Shown here piece after piece: positions 34,615-43,839 of a stretch of DNA of 61,338 nucleotides (its first letter is position 1; every line of letters starts with the position of its first letter). The position numbers were made by a program, and so were the translations under genes. Origin of the DNA: an uncultured Haemophilus sp. (GTDB lineage Bacteria > Pseudomonadota > Gammaproteobacteria > Enterobacterales > Pasteurellaceae); assembly GCA_905205995.1 (NCBI GenBank), contig CAJLFU010000006.1:1-61338 (forward strand). Reading direction: 5' to 3'. The notes under the pieces were generated by a model that made no database searches, had not been told where the DNA came from, and saw only the letters and a program-made list of their open reading frames with translations.

Positions 34615-34755
34615 ATTTTCTATCCTATTTTTCTTTTTTTGCATTATATCATAGGTATTCACAAAATCTGAATTTGAGATGGGATTTTTCGTGATTTTTA
34701 TTTATTTTAGTGCTAATTTAACGCCAATTTACTATTTTTTTATTGAGGACAAACT

Positions 34756-35865
34756 ATGTCGGCAAATCGCAAAACAATCGTCGTAAAATTTGGTACTAGC
34801 ACATTAACACATGGTTCCCCAAAATTAAATGCACCTCACATGGTCGATATTGTTCGCCAGATTGCCCAACTTCATCAAGCGGGTTTTCGTGTCGTGATAG
34901 TGACATCAGGTGCGATTGCTGCTGGACGACATTATTTAAATCATCCTCAACTTCCTCCAACCATTGCCTCAAAACAGCTTCTAGCCGCAGTAGGGCAGAG
35001 TCAGCTTATCCAAGCATGGGAAAAATTATTTGCGATTTATGATATTCATATTGGACAAATTTTATTAACTCGTGCCGATATTGAAGATCGTGAACGTTTT
35101 TTAAATGCGCGCGATACATTACATGCGCTGTTGGACAATCAAATTATTCCAGTGATTAACGAGAATGATGCGGTGGCAACGGCTGAGATTAAAGTAGGGG
35201 ATAACGATAACTTATCGGCGCTAGTCGCGATTTTGGTGCAAGCGGAACAACTTTACTTATTAACGGATCAACAAGGTTTGTACGAAAGCGATCCTCGTAA
35301 AAATCCAGATGCAAAATTAATTCCAGTGGTTGAGCAAATTACCGACCATATTCGTTCTATTGCAGGCGGTAGCGGTACAAACCTTGGTACTGGTGGGATG
35401 AGTACAAAAATTATTGCAGCAGATGTGGCAACGCGTTCAGGTATTGAAACCATTATTGCGCCAGGCAGCCGACCAGATGTCATTGTGGATTTAGCCTACG
35501 ATAAACCAATTGGCACTAAATTTATTGCTCATCACTCAGATCGTCTAGAAAGCCGTAAGCAGTGGTTATTTGCCGCACCATCAGCGGGTATGCTGACGAT
35601 TGATGAGGGTGCTGAAAATGCCATGTTAGTACAGAATAAATCGTTGCTACCTGCAGGGATTACGGCTGTGGAAGGGCGTTTCTCTCGCGGTGAAGTCGTC
35701 AAAATTAAGAATCTCTCTGGTAAAGTGATTGCACTTGGTATGCCGCGTTATAACAGTGATGCGTTGGAATTAATCAAAGGGAAAAAATCCCAAGACATTG
35801 AGCAAATTCTTGGTTATGAATACGGTGCAGTTGCGTTACATCGTGATGACATGATTGTGCTATAG
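34756..35865 (+). CDS. proB: Glutamate 5-kinase
   Basis: ProB makes glutamyl 5-phosphate in the first step of proline synthesis. The 369 residues hold an amino-acid-kinase domain (1-260; KTIVVKFGTSTLT, VTSGAIAAGR, NENDAVAT) and a C-terminal PUA domain (about 275-360). The ATG follows a TGAGGA ribosome site. proA is not adjacent, as in other Haemophilus. No unusual feature is seen. Confidence 0.98.
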   Translation: MSANRKTIVVKFGTSTLTHGSPKLNAPHMVDIVRQIAQLHQAGFRVVIVTSGAIAAGRHYLNHPQLPPTIASKQLLAAVGQSQLIQAWEKLFAIYDIHIGQILLTRADIEDRERFLNARDTLHALLDNQIIPVINENDAVATAEIKVGDNDNLSALVAILVQAEQLYLLTDQQGLYESDPRKNPDAKLIPVVEQITDHIRSIAGGSGTNLGTGGMSTKIIAADVATRSGIETIIAPGSRPDVIVDLAYDKPIGTKFIAHHSDRLESRKQWLFAAPSAGMLTIDEGAENAMLVQNKSLLPAGITAVEGRFSRGEVVKIKNLSGKVIALGMPRYNSDALELIKGKKSQDIEQILGYEYGAVALHRDDMIVL

Positions 35866-35977
35866 CTTAAAATAGAAATCGGATCTCTTATATTTTCTGA
35901 ACCTTCCTTTTATTTTGCTGGTCTATAAAACCATAAAAAGGGCAATAGCCCGATATTAAGTAGTAAAAGGAGACAAC

Positions 35978-36355
35978 ATGAGATTAATAGCGACCGTTTT
36001 AGCTGTTGGGCTATTAAGTGCTTGTACGCAGGGCTATTATGTCAAACATCGTAGCCCAATTTCAGTGAGCAAACACGTAAAACGTTTAAATACGACGGTC
36101 TGTCATGATAAAGATGACTGGTATTTAGATGGTTATCGTGTCGGGAAAGATTTCCAAGCACAAAGCCAATCTCAATTGAATAAACGTATTAATTATTGTG
36201 GTCGACGAGTATCTGAAGAACTAAGAACTGCATGGTTTAATGGTTTTGATGCAGGCTCAAATGGCGTTCAGATTGATATAGAGGGTTATGATGAGGATGC
36301 TCTCTTAACCTATGATTATGACGATGATGATCGTTATAGTGAAGATGAAGAATAA
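35978..36355 (+). CDS. Small predicted lipoprotein with acidic C-terminus
   Basis: This 125-residue protein starts MRLIATVLAVGLLSAC, a lipoprotein signal with lipidated Cys16. The middle has repeated W-x-x-GY/GF-x-G motifs (WYLDGYRVGKDF, AWFNGFDAGSNG) and two Cys, as in DUF2799-type small lipoproteins; I am not sure of that match. The C-terminus is a very acidic Asp/Glu/Tyr tail. The start follows AAAGGAG. No function can be given. Confidence 0.72.
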   Translation: MRLIATVLAVGLLSACTQGYYVKHRSPISVSKHVKRLNTTVCHDKDDWYLDGYRVGKDFQAQSQSQLNKRINYCGRRVSEELRTAWFNGFDAGSNGVQIDIEGYDEDALLTYDYDDDDRYSEDEE

Positions 36356-36387
36356 AAAAGTGCGGTTAATTTTAACCGCACTTTTTC
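36354..36387. terminator. Bidirectional terminator of paired uptake sequences
   Basis: AAGTGCGGTTAA and TTAACCGCACTT with A and T flanks lie between the lipoprotein gene and convergent fklB. Confidence 0.85.
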
Positions 36388-36390
36388 TTT

Positions 36391-37023
36391 TTAAAGAATA
36401 TCGAGTAATTCAACTTCAAACACTAAGGTTGAGAATGGTGGGATAGATGCGCCCGCACCACGTTCACCGTAAGCTAGTTCATGCGGAATAGTGAGTTTCC
36501 ATTTAGAACCAACAGGCATCATTTGTAATGCTTCAACCCAACCACGAATTACGCCATTTACTGGGAATTCAGCTGGTGCACCACGAGCAACAGAGCTGTC
36601 GAATACGGTACCATCTGGTAATGTACCTGTGTAGTGAACACGTACTTTATCAGTTGCAGACGGTTTGTTACCGTTACCTTCGGTTAAAATTTCGTATTGT
36701 AAACCGCTATCAGTCACGTTTACGCCTGCTTTTTTCGCATTTTCTTCTAAGAATTTTTTACCTTCTTCTTCAATCGCTTTGAATTGCGCTTGTTGTGCTT
36801 CAGCTGCTTGTTGTTGAAGAGCTTGAACAGAATGCATTAAATCATTAATTTCTAATGCAGGTTGATTGCGATTTAACGCATCGAAAATGCCTTTTGCTAC
36901 TGCTTCTACAGAAATATCCATTTGGCTATCTGCTAATTGTTGACCGATTTGTAAACCGATACCGTAGCTGCCTTTTTCAGAAATACTTTCTAATTTTACT
37001 TGTTCAAAAATTTGAGCTGTCAT
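36391..37023 (-). CDS. fklB: FKBP-type peptidyl-prolyl isomerase (22 kDa)
   Basis: This 210-residue protein has an N-terminal helical dimerisation region (1-95, Gln/Ala-rich) and a C-terminal FKBP domain with VRVHYTGTLPDGTVFDSS, VIRGWVEALQMMPVGSKWKLTIP and IPPFSTLVFEVELLDI. It has no signal peptide, so it is cytoplasmic and FklB-like rather than periplasmic FkpA. The start is 21 bases after psd, so it is likely cotranscribed with it. Confidence 0.92.
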   Translation of the reverse strand: MTAQIFEQVKLESISEKGSYGIGLQIGQQLADSQMDISVEAVAKGIFDALNRNQPALEINDLMHSVQALQQQAAEAQQAQFKAIEEEGKKFLEENAKKAGVNVTDSGLQYEILTEGNGNKPSATDKVRVHYTGTLPDGTVFDSSVARGAPAEFPVNGVIRGWVEALQMMPVGSKWKLTIPHELAYGERGAGASIPPFSTLVFEVELLDIL

Positions 37024-37044
37024 GTTTTTTCCTTTGTTGTAAAA

Positions 37045-37914
37045 CTATTTTTTCAATGCCAAGATTTCACCCATGCGAACAGGTTCATCAACACTTAAAT
37101 GATCGGCAATTTGTACTTGGCCGGCTTGGAATAAATTAATTACGGTAGAACCAAGTTGGAACCAACCCATTTCTTGACCTTTACTTAATTTAACCGCACT
37201 TTCACCTTCATAAGTCCATACTTTCACTTCGTTATGACGTGGCGGATTAATAACGCCAGCCCAAACAGTGCCGATACTCGCAGTGATTGTTGCGCCCACT
37301 AAGATTTGTACCATGGTGCCGAATTCAGTATCAAAGACACAAATCACACGCTCATTACGTGCAAAGAGGTTCGGCACATGTTTCGCTAAAAACGGATTGA
37401 CGGAGAATAAATCACCCGGCACGTAAATCATTTTGCGAAGTGTACCATCACATGGCATATGTACACGGTGATAATCACGTGGTGATAAATAAGTGGTGAT
37501 GAATTCCCCATTTTTAAAGGTCTCAGTTAAATCTTTATCTTCCGCTAATAAATCATTCAAGCTGAAAAAGTGACCTTTCGCTTGTAATAGGCGGTCATCT
37601 TCAATGTGTCCACATTCGCTTACGCGGCCATCCGCAGGGCAACAAAGTACGGTTGGATTTTGGTTAATTGGTCGTGCATTTTCTTTTAATGGACGGATAA
37701 AGAATTCATTAAAACTGGCGTAATCACTGAATTTTTCTTTTTCAGCAATGCTCATATCAATGTTGTATTTTTTTGCAAACGCTTTAATCACAAAATGTGT
37801 CACGGCGCCCCATTTTTGTTTAGCTAACCAACCTGCTGCTTGTGTCATATAGATTTGTGGCATCACATATTGAAATGCAACTTTTAGGCGTTGCCAATAA
37901 GAAATTGGGTTCAT
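37045..37914 (-). CDS. psd: Phosphatidylserine decarboxylase proenzyme
   Basis: Psd converts phosphatidylserine to phosphatidylethanolamine at the inner membrane. The 289-residue proenzyme has the self-cleavage LGST motif (near residue 253; Ser becomes the pyruvoyl group), the YLSPRDYHRVHMPCDG block and ARNERVICVFDTEFG. pssA, the enzyme that makes its substrate, is next upstream (125-base gap), so two consecutive steps of phospholipid synthesis are clustered. Confidence 0.97.
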   Translation of the reverse strand: MNPISYWQRLKVAFQYVMPQIYMTQAAGWLAKQKWGAVTHFVIKAFAKKYNIDMSIAEKEKFSDYASFNEFFIRPLKENARPINQNPTVLCCPADGRVSECGHIEDDRLLQAKGHFFSLNDLLAEDKDLTETFKNGEFITTYLSPRDYHRVHMPCDGTLRKMIYVPGDLFSVNPFLAKHVPNLFARNERVICVFDTEFGTMVQILVGATITASIGTVWAGVINPPRHNEVKVWTYEGESAVKLSKGQEMGWFQLGSTVINLFQAGQVQIADHLSVDEPVRMGEILALKK

Positions 37915-38039
37915 TGATTTCTCCGATAAGATTAAAAAGTTGGGCGATTATAACAACTTATTTCACTTGTGCAATGTTAGTCGATGTTTTTGCGCAAGAT
38001 GAAAGCAAGAAGCCGACATTTGCCGGCATCTTTTAGTAT

Positions 38040-39407
38040 TTATAAAATCATTTTGACCAATTTGTCTGCTTTAATCCGAGCAAACTTCTTCAACAGTTTT
38101 TGCACCGGTTCAGGATATTGCGTCAATTCTTCTAATTCAGAATAATCTTGCAATACCTTGGTATGTTGGCGGATGTGCGATAATTCTTTTTCCGCTTGTG
38201 ACAGAAGTTCTTGTTTTGGATCGTGGATTAATAATCCATTTTCCGCATCTAAACGCCATGCACGAGGATTCAGGTTGTTCCCTGTTAAAAGAATATACTG
38301 ATTGTCCACCCAAACACCTTTGAGGTGATAGGTGTTATCGCCATCTTTCCATAAACGCACCGTTAAATGGCCATTTTTAATGTAAGCATCAAATTTCTCG
38401 CAGAAACGACGAAGATTGCTTTCATATAAATAAGGCAATGCACCTGCCATTTTAAATGGTTGCTCTGGTGGAATATAGAAATCGTTCGCGACTTTATCTC
38501 CCACGATAATTTCGACACGTTTTCCTTGTTCTAATAAGCGGGCAAGTTTACTTCTTAGCGTGCGAGGGAAGTTGAAATAAGGCGTACAAATCACCAGTTT
38601 TTCCTGCACTTGTAAGAATAAATCTTCGATAACTTGATTTAATTCATTGCCTGATGCACCTAAACCAAAAAGTGGCGAAATGGTTAAATCATCTGAAAAA
38701 CCAACCGCACTTTTCAACTGATATTCCGCATGGGCAGATAAGTTTTTACGATAAGCTTTTATTGCACTACGAATTTCTTTGGTGCGAGGGCGATTAGCCA
38801 CATCTAATGGATGTACCGCACTGAAATCCAATAAATAATCATTGATGAAATTAACCATCGAGTCTGCCAGTGCAGCATTATGGATTTTTTGATAACGGTC
38901 GTAACGGTATTTATCTTGTTGTTGTAAATACACGTTATTGATACTTGCGCCGCTATAAAGAACGGTATCATCAAAGATAAAGCCTTTAATATGTAATACA
39001 CCGAAGACTTCGCGGGTATTAATTGGCACACCGAAGAACATATTAGGTTCATCGGGAAGTTGATAGGTTTGGCGTTGTTCACAATACCAATCAGCATTAG
39101 TGGCAGATTTTTCTGCACCGAGTAAATTGCGCTGTCCGCGATGCCAATCGACTAAAATTTTCACATCCAATTCTGGATGATCTTGTTTTACGCGATAAAT
39201 TTCATTGAGAATTTCTTGTCCCGCTTCATCTTTTTGCCAATAAAGTGCGGTCACGTAAATACGTTTTTTAGCTTGGCGAATTAATTCTATAATTTGTGCT
39301 TTGAATTCAAGTGGACTAAACAGAAACTCAACCTGCTCTGCCTGTAAAGGAAGAAAAGGTAAATTTTTTAAATTTTGTTCTGCTCGTTTAGCTTTATTGA
39401 TTAACAT
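38040..39407 (-). CDS. pssA: CDP-diacylglycerol-serine O-phosphatidyltransferase
   Basis: PssA makes phosphatidylserine from CDP-diacylglycerol and serine. The 455 residues are of the phospholipase-D-like gamma-proteobacterial type, not the membrane type. Two HKD-type motifs are seen: HIKGFIFDDTVLYSGASINN and HLKGVWVDNQYILLTGNNLNPRAW. The length is that of E. coli PssA (451). Its C-terminus ends just before psd, the next enzyme of the path. Confidence 0.96.
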   Translation of the reverse strand: MLINKAKRAEQNLKNLPFLPLQAEQVEFLFSPLEFKAQIIELIRQAKKRIYVTALYWQKDEAGQEILNEIYRVKQDHPELDVKILVDWHRGQRNLLGAEKSATNADWYCEQRQTYQLPDEPNMFFGVPINTREVFGVLHIKGFIFDDTVLYSGASINNVYLQQQDKYRYDRYQKIHNAALADSMVNFINDYLLDFSAVHPLDVANRPRTKEIRSAIKAYRKNLSAHAEYQLKSAVGFSDDLTISPLFGLGASGNELNQVIEDLFLQVQEKLVICTPYFNFPRTLRSKLARLLEQGKRVEIIVGDKVANDFYIPPEQPFKMAGALPYLYESNLRRFCEKFDAYIKNGHLTVRLWKDGDNTYHLKGVWVDNQYILLTGNNLNPRAWRLDAENGLLIHDPKQELLSQAEKELSHIRQHTKVLQDYSELEELTQYPEPVQKLLKKFARIKADKLVKMIL

Positions 39408-39556
39408 AATCTATCTCTACACTAAAAATTAATGATCTAGTTTACAATATTTCCTTTGAGGATTGATAGAAAAAAGGTTTTTTTTCGTTATAATGCTCAC
39501 AAATTTTCGCATTTTTTGGCGAATTATTATCCAATTTTTCCTTCGAGAAGCAAATT

Positions 39557-40630
39557 ATGAGCAATTCACGCAAACCATCATTCCAAACAAATTCTACCAA
39601 ATCTTTTCAAGAGCGTAGCCCAAAACGTGCATTTAATGACAAAGAACGCCGCTTTGATGATCGTCGTAATAATGAAAAACGTGAGGGAAATCGACCGCAC
39701 TTTGATAAAAAACGGGATGATCGTAAACCTTCTCGTGGTTTCCAACAGCAAGAAGTGAGAGAACCGAAAATTGCAGAACTTTCATTAAATAAAGCCAATG
39801 GTGAAAGTGGCTCGGTAAAAGTAACAGTAAAAAGCACAGGCGTGAGTTATAAACCGAAAGAAAAGAAAACAGGCGCATTATCGCCGCGAGCACCAGAGAA
39901 AATTAAAAAGAACCGCGCTGAAGAAATGAAAGTGTATGGTGAAAATGCGTGCTTAGAATTGTTTGCAGAACGCCCAGAGAGCATCGTTCGCGTATGGGCA
40001 ACGGTGCAAATGGCGCATCGAATTGGCGAGATTTTCAGTTATTTAGCCGCAAATAAAAAAGTGTATCACGTGGTGGATAGCGATGAGCTGAGCTTAGTGA
40101 GTGGTACCGAGCATCATGGCGGCATTTGTATGTTAGTGAAAAAACAACGTACTTTCTCTCTGCAAGGTTATTTAGATGTACCGCGTCAAGAAGACTGTTT
40201 AGTCGTGCTTGATCAAGTCAATAATGCACAAAACTTAGGTGGCGTTGTGCGTACTTGTGCCTTCTACGGCATTAAAAATGTGGTAACAAATCAAGTTGAA
40301 CAGCTTTACGCGCCCGCTGCTATGCGTGTAGCTGAAGGCGGAATGGAGCATATTCGTATTTTAGAAACAGAAAGTACTGAAATCGCTTTAGAGGCTTTAC
40401 GTAAGGCTGGCTATCAGATTATTCATGTATCAACCAATAAACAAGGCGTTGCGTTGGAACAACTCAAATTTGCAGAGAAAGTCGCGTTGGTATTGAGTGA
40501 AGGTAGTACGGACGATATTCGTGAGAAACAAGATGTAAATGTGCGTCTTTCTTTAAGTAACCCATTAAAAGCAGGATTAAATATTGCAGTAAATACAGGG
40601 ATTTTATTAGCACATTGGTATGTGAAATAA
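39557..40630 (+). CDS. yfiF: SpoU/TrmH-family RNA 2'-O-methyltransferase (YfiF-like)
   Basis: This 357-residue protein has a basic, disordered N-terminal third (about 1-110, rich in Arg, Lys, Asn, Ser; likely RNA binding). A substrate-binding subdomain (VYGENACLELFAERP) follows, then a SPOUT methyltransferase domain with DQVNNAQNLGGVVRTCAFYGIKNVV, VALVLSEGSTDDIRE and LSNPLKAGLNIAVNTGILL. It should methylate tRNA or rRNA; the exact site is not known. It is divergent from pssA. Confidence 0.9.
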   Translation: MSNSRKPSFQTNSTKSFQERSPKRAFNDKERRFDDRRNNEKREGNRPHFDKKRDDRKPSRGFQQQEVREPKIAELSLNKANGESGSVKVTVKSTGVSYKPKEKKTGALSPRAPEKIKKNRAEEMKVYGENACLELFAERPESIVRVWATVQMAHRIGEIFSYLAANKKVYHVVDSDELSLVSGTEHHGGICMLVKKQRTFSLQGYLDVPRQEDCLVVLDQVNNAQNLGGVVRTCAFYGIKNVVTNQVEQLYAPAAMRVAEGGMEHIRILETESTEIALEALRKAGYQIIHVSTNKQGVALEQLKFAEKVALVLSEGSTDDIREKQDVNVRLSLSNPLKAGLNIAVNTGILLAHWYVK

Positions 40631-40661
40631 CCTTAAGTGCGGTCATTTTTAGGTTTGTTTT

Positions 40662-40695
40662 GGGGGCTGATATCTGTCAGCCCTTTTTCTTTTTC
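40662..40695 (+). terminator. Terminator of the RNA methyltransferase gene
   Basis: GGGCTGA (40664-40670) and TCAGCCC (40677-40683) are followed by TTTTTCTTTTT. Confidence 0.82.
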
Positions 40696-40800
40696 AAAAT
40701 TGTATGGGATTCAAATTTTGATATTTCTTTTAAAAGCCTTTGGGGGGAATCAGACAAAAGATCTATACTATTTCTAGTTGTTATTTAACAGGGAGTTTTT

Positions 40801-42690
40801 ATGCCTGAACGTTCAGCAAACATTAGTACACACGATCCTTTCGGGAGCTTATTAGGCTATGCCCCGGGGGGAATTGCGATTTATTCATCCGATTATCATA
40901 CAGCAGATGAGAAAGAGTATCCCGATGATGCTGCCTTTCGCAGTTATTTAGGGCGAGAGTATATGGGATATAAATGGCAGTGTGTGGAGTTTGCACGTCG
41001 CTATCTCTATCTCAACCATGGCATGGTGTTTACTGATGTAGGAATGGCTTACGAGATCTTTTCTTTACGATTTTTACGTCAAGTGGTGAATGATGCCTTA
41101 TTACCTTTACAAGCCTTTGCAAATGGTTGCAAACGTAAGCCTGAAGCAGGTGCATTGTTAATTTGGCAGGAGGGCGGTGAATTTAAACATACGGGGCATG
41201 TGGCGATCATTACCGAGGTATTAGAAGATAAAATTCGCATTGCCGAGCAAAACGTGATTCACTCTCGCTTACCAAGTGGACAGCAATGGACTCGTGAATT
41301 ACCGATGACGGTTTCCGAAAGTGGTTATTTTCTGCATGATACCTTTGATGATACAGAAATTTTAGGTTGGATGATCCAAACAGAAGACACCGAATACAGT
41401 CTGCCGCAGCCAACTCCAGAAAAAGAGAAACTTGAGATTCATGCTGAACATATTGAAAACAAAGGTCAATTTGAGCACAAATGGCTGAATGAGCAAAATG
41501 AATTTGAAGCTGCCTATGTTAAAGCTATGGGAGGGCATAAAGTCAGCCATTCGGATCAATATCGTTATTTTACGATTTCTGAAACAGCACAACATGAATT
41601 GATTCGTGCAACCAATGAATTGCATTTAATGTATTTGCATGCCACAGATAAAGTCTTAAAAGACGATAAGCTATTACAATATTTTAATATCCCTAAATTA
41701 CTTTGGCCTCGTTTACGATTGTCTTGGCAAAATCGCCGTTACCAAACCATTACAGGACGGTTAGATTTCTGCATGGATAGCCGTGGACTGAAAGTGTATG
41801 AATACAATGCAGATTCAGCCTCTTGTCACGCTGAAGCTGGTGAGTTTATGAATCGATGGGCAATTCAGGGAGGATTGAATATAGGAGATAATCCTGCCGA
41901 TGGCTTACGTAATGCGTTAGCCGATTGTTGGAAACACAGTGAAGCTACGCCGCTTGTTCATATTATGCAAGATCACGATGATGAGGAAGATTATCACGCA
42001 TTATTTATGCGCAATGCACTGGTTCAGGCTGGATTTAAAGCCAAAATTATTCATGGGACTGAGGGATTACATTGGGATAGTCGAGGTCGTTTGATTGATG
42101 ATGAAGATAACCAAGTAAAAACGGTATGGAAAACATGGGCCTGGGAAACTATGTTGGAGCAACTTCGTGAAGATGCAACAGGCATGGAAGTGGCACCGCC
42201 TATTCGTACAGGCTATCCGGAAGATAAAGTGCGGTTGATTGATGTGTTACTTCGTCCAGAAGTTCTAGTTTATGAACCACTTTGGACAGCGATTCCAAGT
42301 AATAAAGCGATTTTACCAGTGTTGTGGTCATTATTCCCAAATCATCGTTATCTACTTGAAGCAGGATTTGAATTGACGCCAGAATTGATTAAAAATGGTT
42401 ACGCACAAAAACCAATTGCAGGTCGCCGAGGCGATAATGTGAAATTGATTGGTGAGTGTAAGTCAGTGCTTGATAGTAAAGATGGTCGTTTTGGTAAGCA
42501 GGAGAGTATTTACCAACAACTTTGGTGCTTACCAAAAGTGGAAGACCAATATGTTCAGGTCTGTACTTTTACTGTAGGTGGGCATTATGGTGGTAGCTGT
42601 TTACGCTCAGATCCGAGTTTGGTCATTATGGGAAACAGTGATATGCAACCGTTAAGGGTATTATCTGATAAAGATTTCCTTAAGAAATAA
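40801..42690 (+). CDS. gss: Bifunctional glutathionylspermidine synthetase/amidase
   Basis: This 629-residue enzyme has two opposed activities. The N-terminal CHAP amidase domain (about 1-200; catalytic Cys61 in YKWQCVEFARRYL, then a GHVAIITEV His) hydrolyses glutathionylspermidine. The C-terminal ATP-grasp-like synthetase (about 210-629; LDFCMDSRGLKVYEYNADSASCHAEAGE, EPLWTAIPSNKAILPVLWSLFPNH, GGHYGGSCLRSDPSLVI) joins glutathione to spermidine. The size and order agree with the E. coli Gss. It is a single gene, with a terminator shared with convergent napC. Confidence 0.95.
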   Translation: MPERSANISTHDPFGSLLGYAPGGIAIYSSDYHTADEKEYPDDAAFRSYLGREYMGYKWQCVEFARRYLYLNHGMVFTDVGMAYEIFSLRFLRQVVNDALLPLQAFANGCKRKPEAGALLIWQEGGEFKHTGHVAIITEVLEDKIRIAEQNVIHSRLPSGQQWTRELPMTVSESGYFLHDTFDDTEILGWMIQTEDTEYSLPQPTPEKEKLEIHAEHIENKGQFEHKWLNEQNEFEAAYVKAMGGHKVSHSDQYRYFTISETAQHELIRATNELHLMYLHATDKVLKDDKLLQYFNIPKLLWPRLRLSWQNRRYQTITGRLDFCMDSRGLKVYEYNADSASCHAEAGEFMNRWAIQGGLNIGDNPADGLRNALADCWKHSEATPLVHIMQDHDDEEDYHALFMRNALVQAGFKAKIIHGTEGLHWDSRGRLIDDEDNQVKTVWKTWAWETMLEQLREDATGMEVAPPIRTGYPEDKVRLIDVLLRPEVLVYEPLWTAIPSNKAILPVLWSLFPNHRYLLEAGFELTPELIKNGYAQKPIAGRRGDNVKLIGECKSVLDSKDGRFGKQESIYQQLWCLPKVEDQYVQVCTFTVGGHYGGSCLRSDPSLVIMGNSDMQPLRVLSDKDFLKK

Positions 42691-42695
42691 AAATA

Positions 42696-42722
42696 AAATC
42701 GGCACTCATTGAGTGCCGATTT
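42696..42722. terminator. Bidirectional terminator between gss and napC
   Basis: AAATCGGCACTCA and TGAGTGCCGATTT form a near-perfect stem between two convergent genes. Confidence 0.88.
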
Positions 42723-42739
42723 ATTATTTAGCTATAAGA

Positions 42740-43378
42740 TTATTTTGCTTCTTTGTTATCAGCAGGTTTTTCATTTGCTTTTAACATATCCTCTGGAATA
42801 AAGCTTTGTTGTACTTTTTCCATGTGTGGAAGGTTATGTGCAATACCTTTGTGACAATCGATACAGGTTTTGTTTTGTTCCTGTGCAAGTGCGTGCATTT
42901 GTTGTGCCACAGTTTTTTGTTGAGTAAAGTCCATATCATTGAAGTTATGGCAGTTACGGCACTCTTGTGAGTTATTCGCTTTCATACGCGCCCATTCGCG
43001 TTCTGCCATTTCTAAACGATGTTTCTCAAATTTTTCTTTAGTATCTACTTTACCTGTAAAGTGAGCATAAACTTCAGTCGATGCCTGCATTTTACGAATC
43101 ATTTTTGGTACAAATTCATGTGGAACGTGACAGTCAGAACAAATCGCTTTTACACCTGAACGGTTGCTAAAGTGGATTGAAGCTTGATACTCAGGTACAA
43201 CGTCGTTAGTATGACAATCTGAACAGAATTGCTCAGTATTGGTTGTCGCCATTCCTACATTAAATAGGTTAGTTCCAACGATAGTACCAATGATAGTTAA
43301 TAAAATAACCCCACCAATTGCCATTTTGCTCGGAGAGCGTAACCAACGGCAAACTTTCTGAATGCTTGATTTAATCAT
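42740..43378 (-). CDS. napC: Periplasmic nitrate reductase cytochrome c NapC
   Basis: NapC is a membrane-anchored tetrahaem cytochrome that passes electrons from quinol to NapB. The 212 residues start with a single membrane anchor (about 18-40). Four CxxCH haem sites follow: CSDCH, CSDCH, CRNCH and CIDCH. A Lys/Glu-rich tail ends the protein. It is the last gene in napFDAGHBC, 11 bases after napB. Confidence 0.97.
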   Translation of the reverse strand: MIKSSIQKVCRWLRSPSKMAIGGVILLTIIGTIVGTNLFNVGMATTNTEQFCSDCHTNDVVPEYQASIHFSNRSGVKAICSDCHVPHEFVPKMIRKMQASTEVYAHFTGKVDTKEKFEKHRLEMAEREWARMKANNSQECRNCHNFNDMDFTQQKTVAQQMHALAQEQNKTCIDCHKGIAHNLPHMEKVQQSFIPEDMLKANEKPADNKEAK

Positions 43379-43389
43379 GGTTTAGCTCC

Positions 43390-43818
43390 TTATTTACCTT
43401 GCATTTGACGAATGGTTTCAAATTTATTTTGAATAATTGGATTCACGTTAGTTTGTTGAACGTGGCATTGTAAACAGAAATAACGACGCGGCGAAGTGCC
43501 TTCTGTTTTTTGTCCATCACGTGTTAAGAAATGGCTTTCAGGTACGCGAGGTGCACCCGTTGTTGGGGCAACATCCGGAGAGTGACAGCCTAAACATTGG
43601 TTCACGTTTTTAGTCACTTGTAAACCACGAATGCTGTGTGGAACAAGTGGTGGTTGGTGAGGGAAGGTGACAGGAATATTACCAACATCTTTATAAGGAT
43701 TCGTAAATGCTGGTGCAACACTTTCTGCTGTTTTATCAATGCTGTTTGCAACTTGCGGCGCATCAGCAAATGCTAATCCGCTACATAAAGCCAGCATGAA
43801 AATAAATGATTTTTTCAT
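43390..43818 (-). CDS. napB: Periplasmic nitrate reductase dihaem cytochrome NapB
   Basis: NapB is the electron-transfer subunit that binds NapA in the periplasm. The 142 residues start MKKSFIFMLALCSGLAFA, a cleavable signal. I chose ATG 43818, 9 bases after GGAG; a GTG three codons upstream is less likely. Two haem sites CLGCH and CLQCH are seen, and HQPPLVPHSIRG is a family motif. Confidence 0.96.
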   Translation of the reverse strand: MKKSFIFMLALCSGLAFADAPQVANSIDKTAESVAPAFTNPYKDVGNIPVTFPHQPPLVPHSIRGLQVTKNVNQCLGCHSPDVAPTTGAPRVPESHFLTRDGQKTEGTSPRRYFCLQCHVQQTNVNPIIQNKFETIRQMQGK

Positions 43819-43839
43819 GAAATCCACTCCATTAAATAA

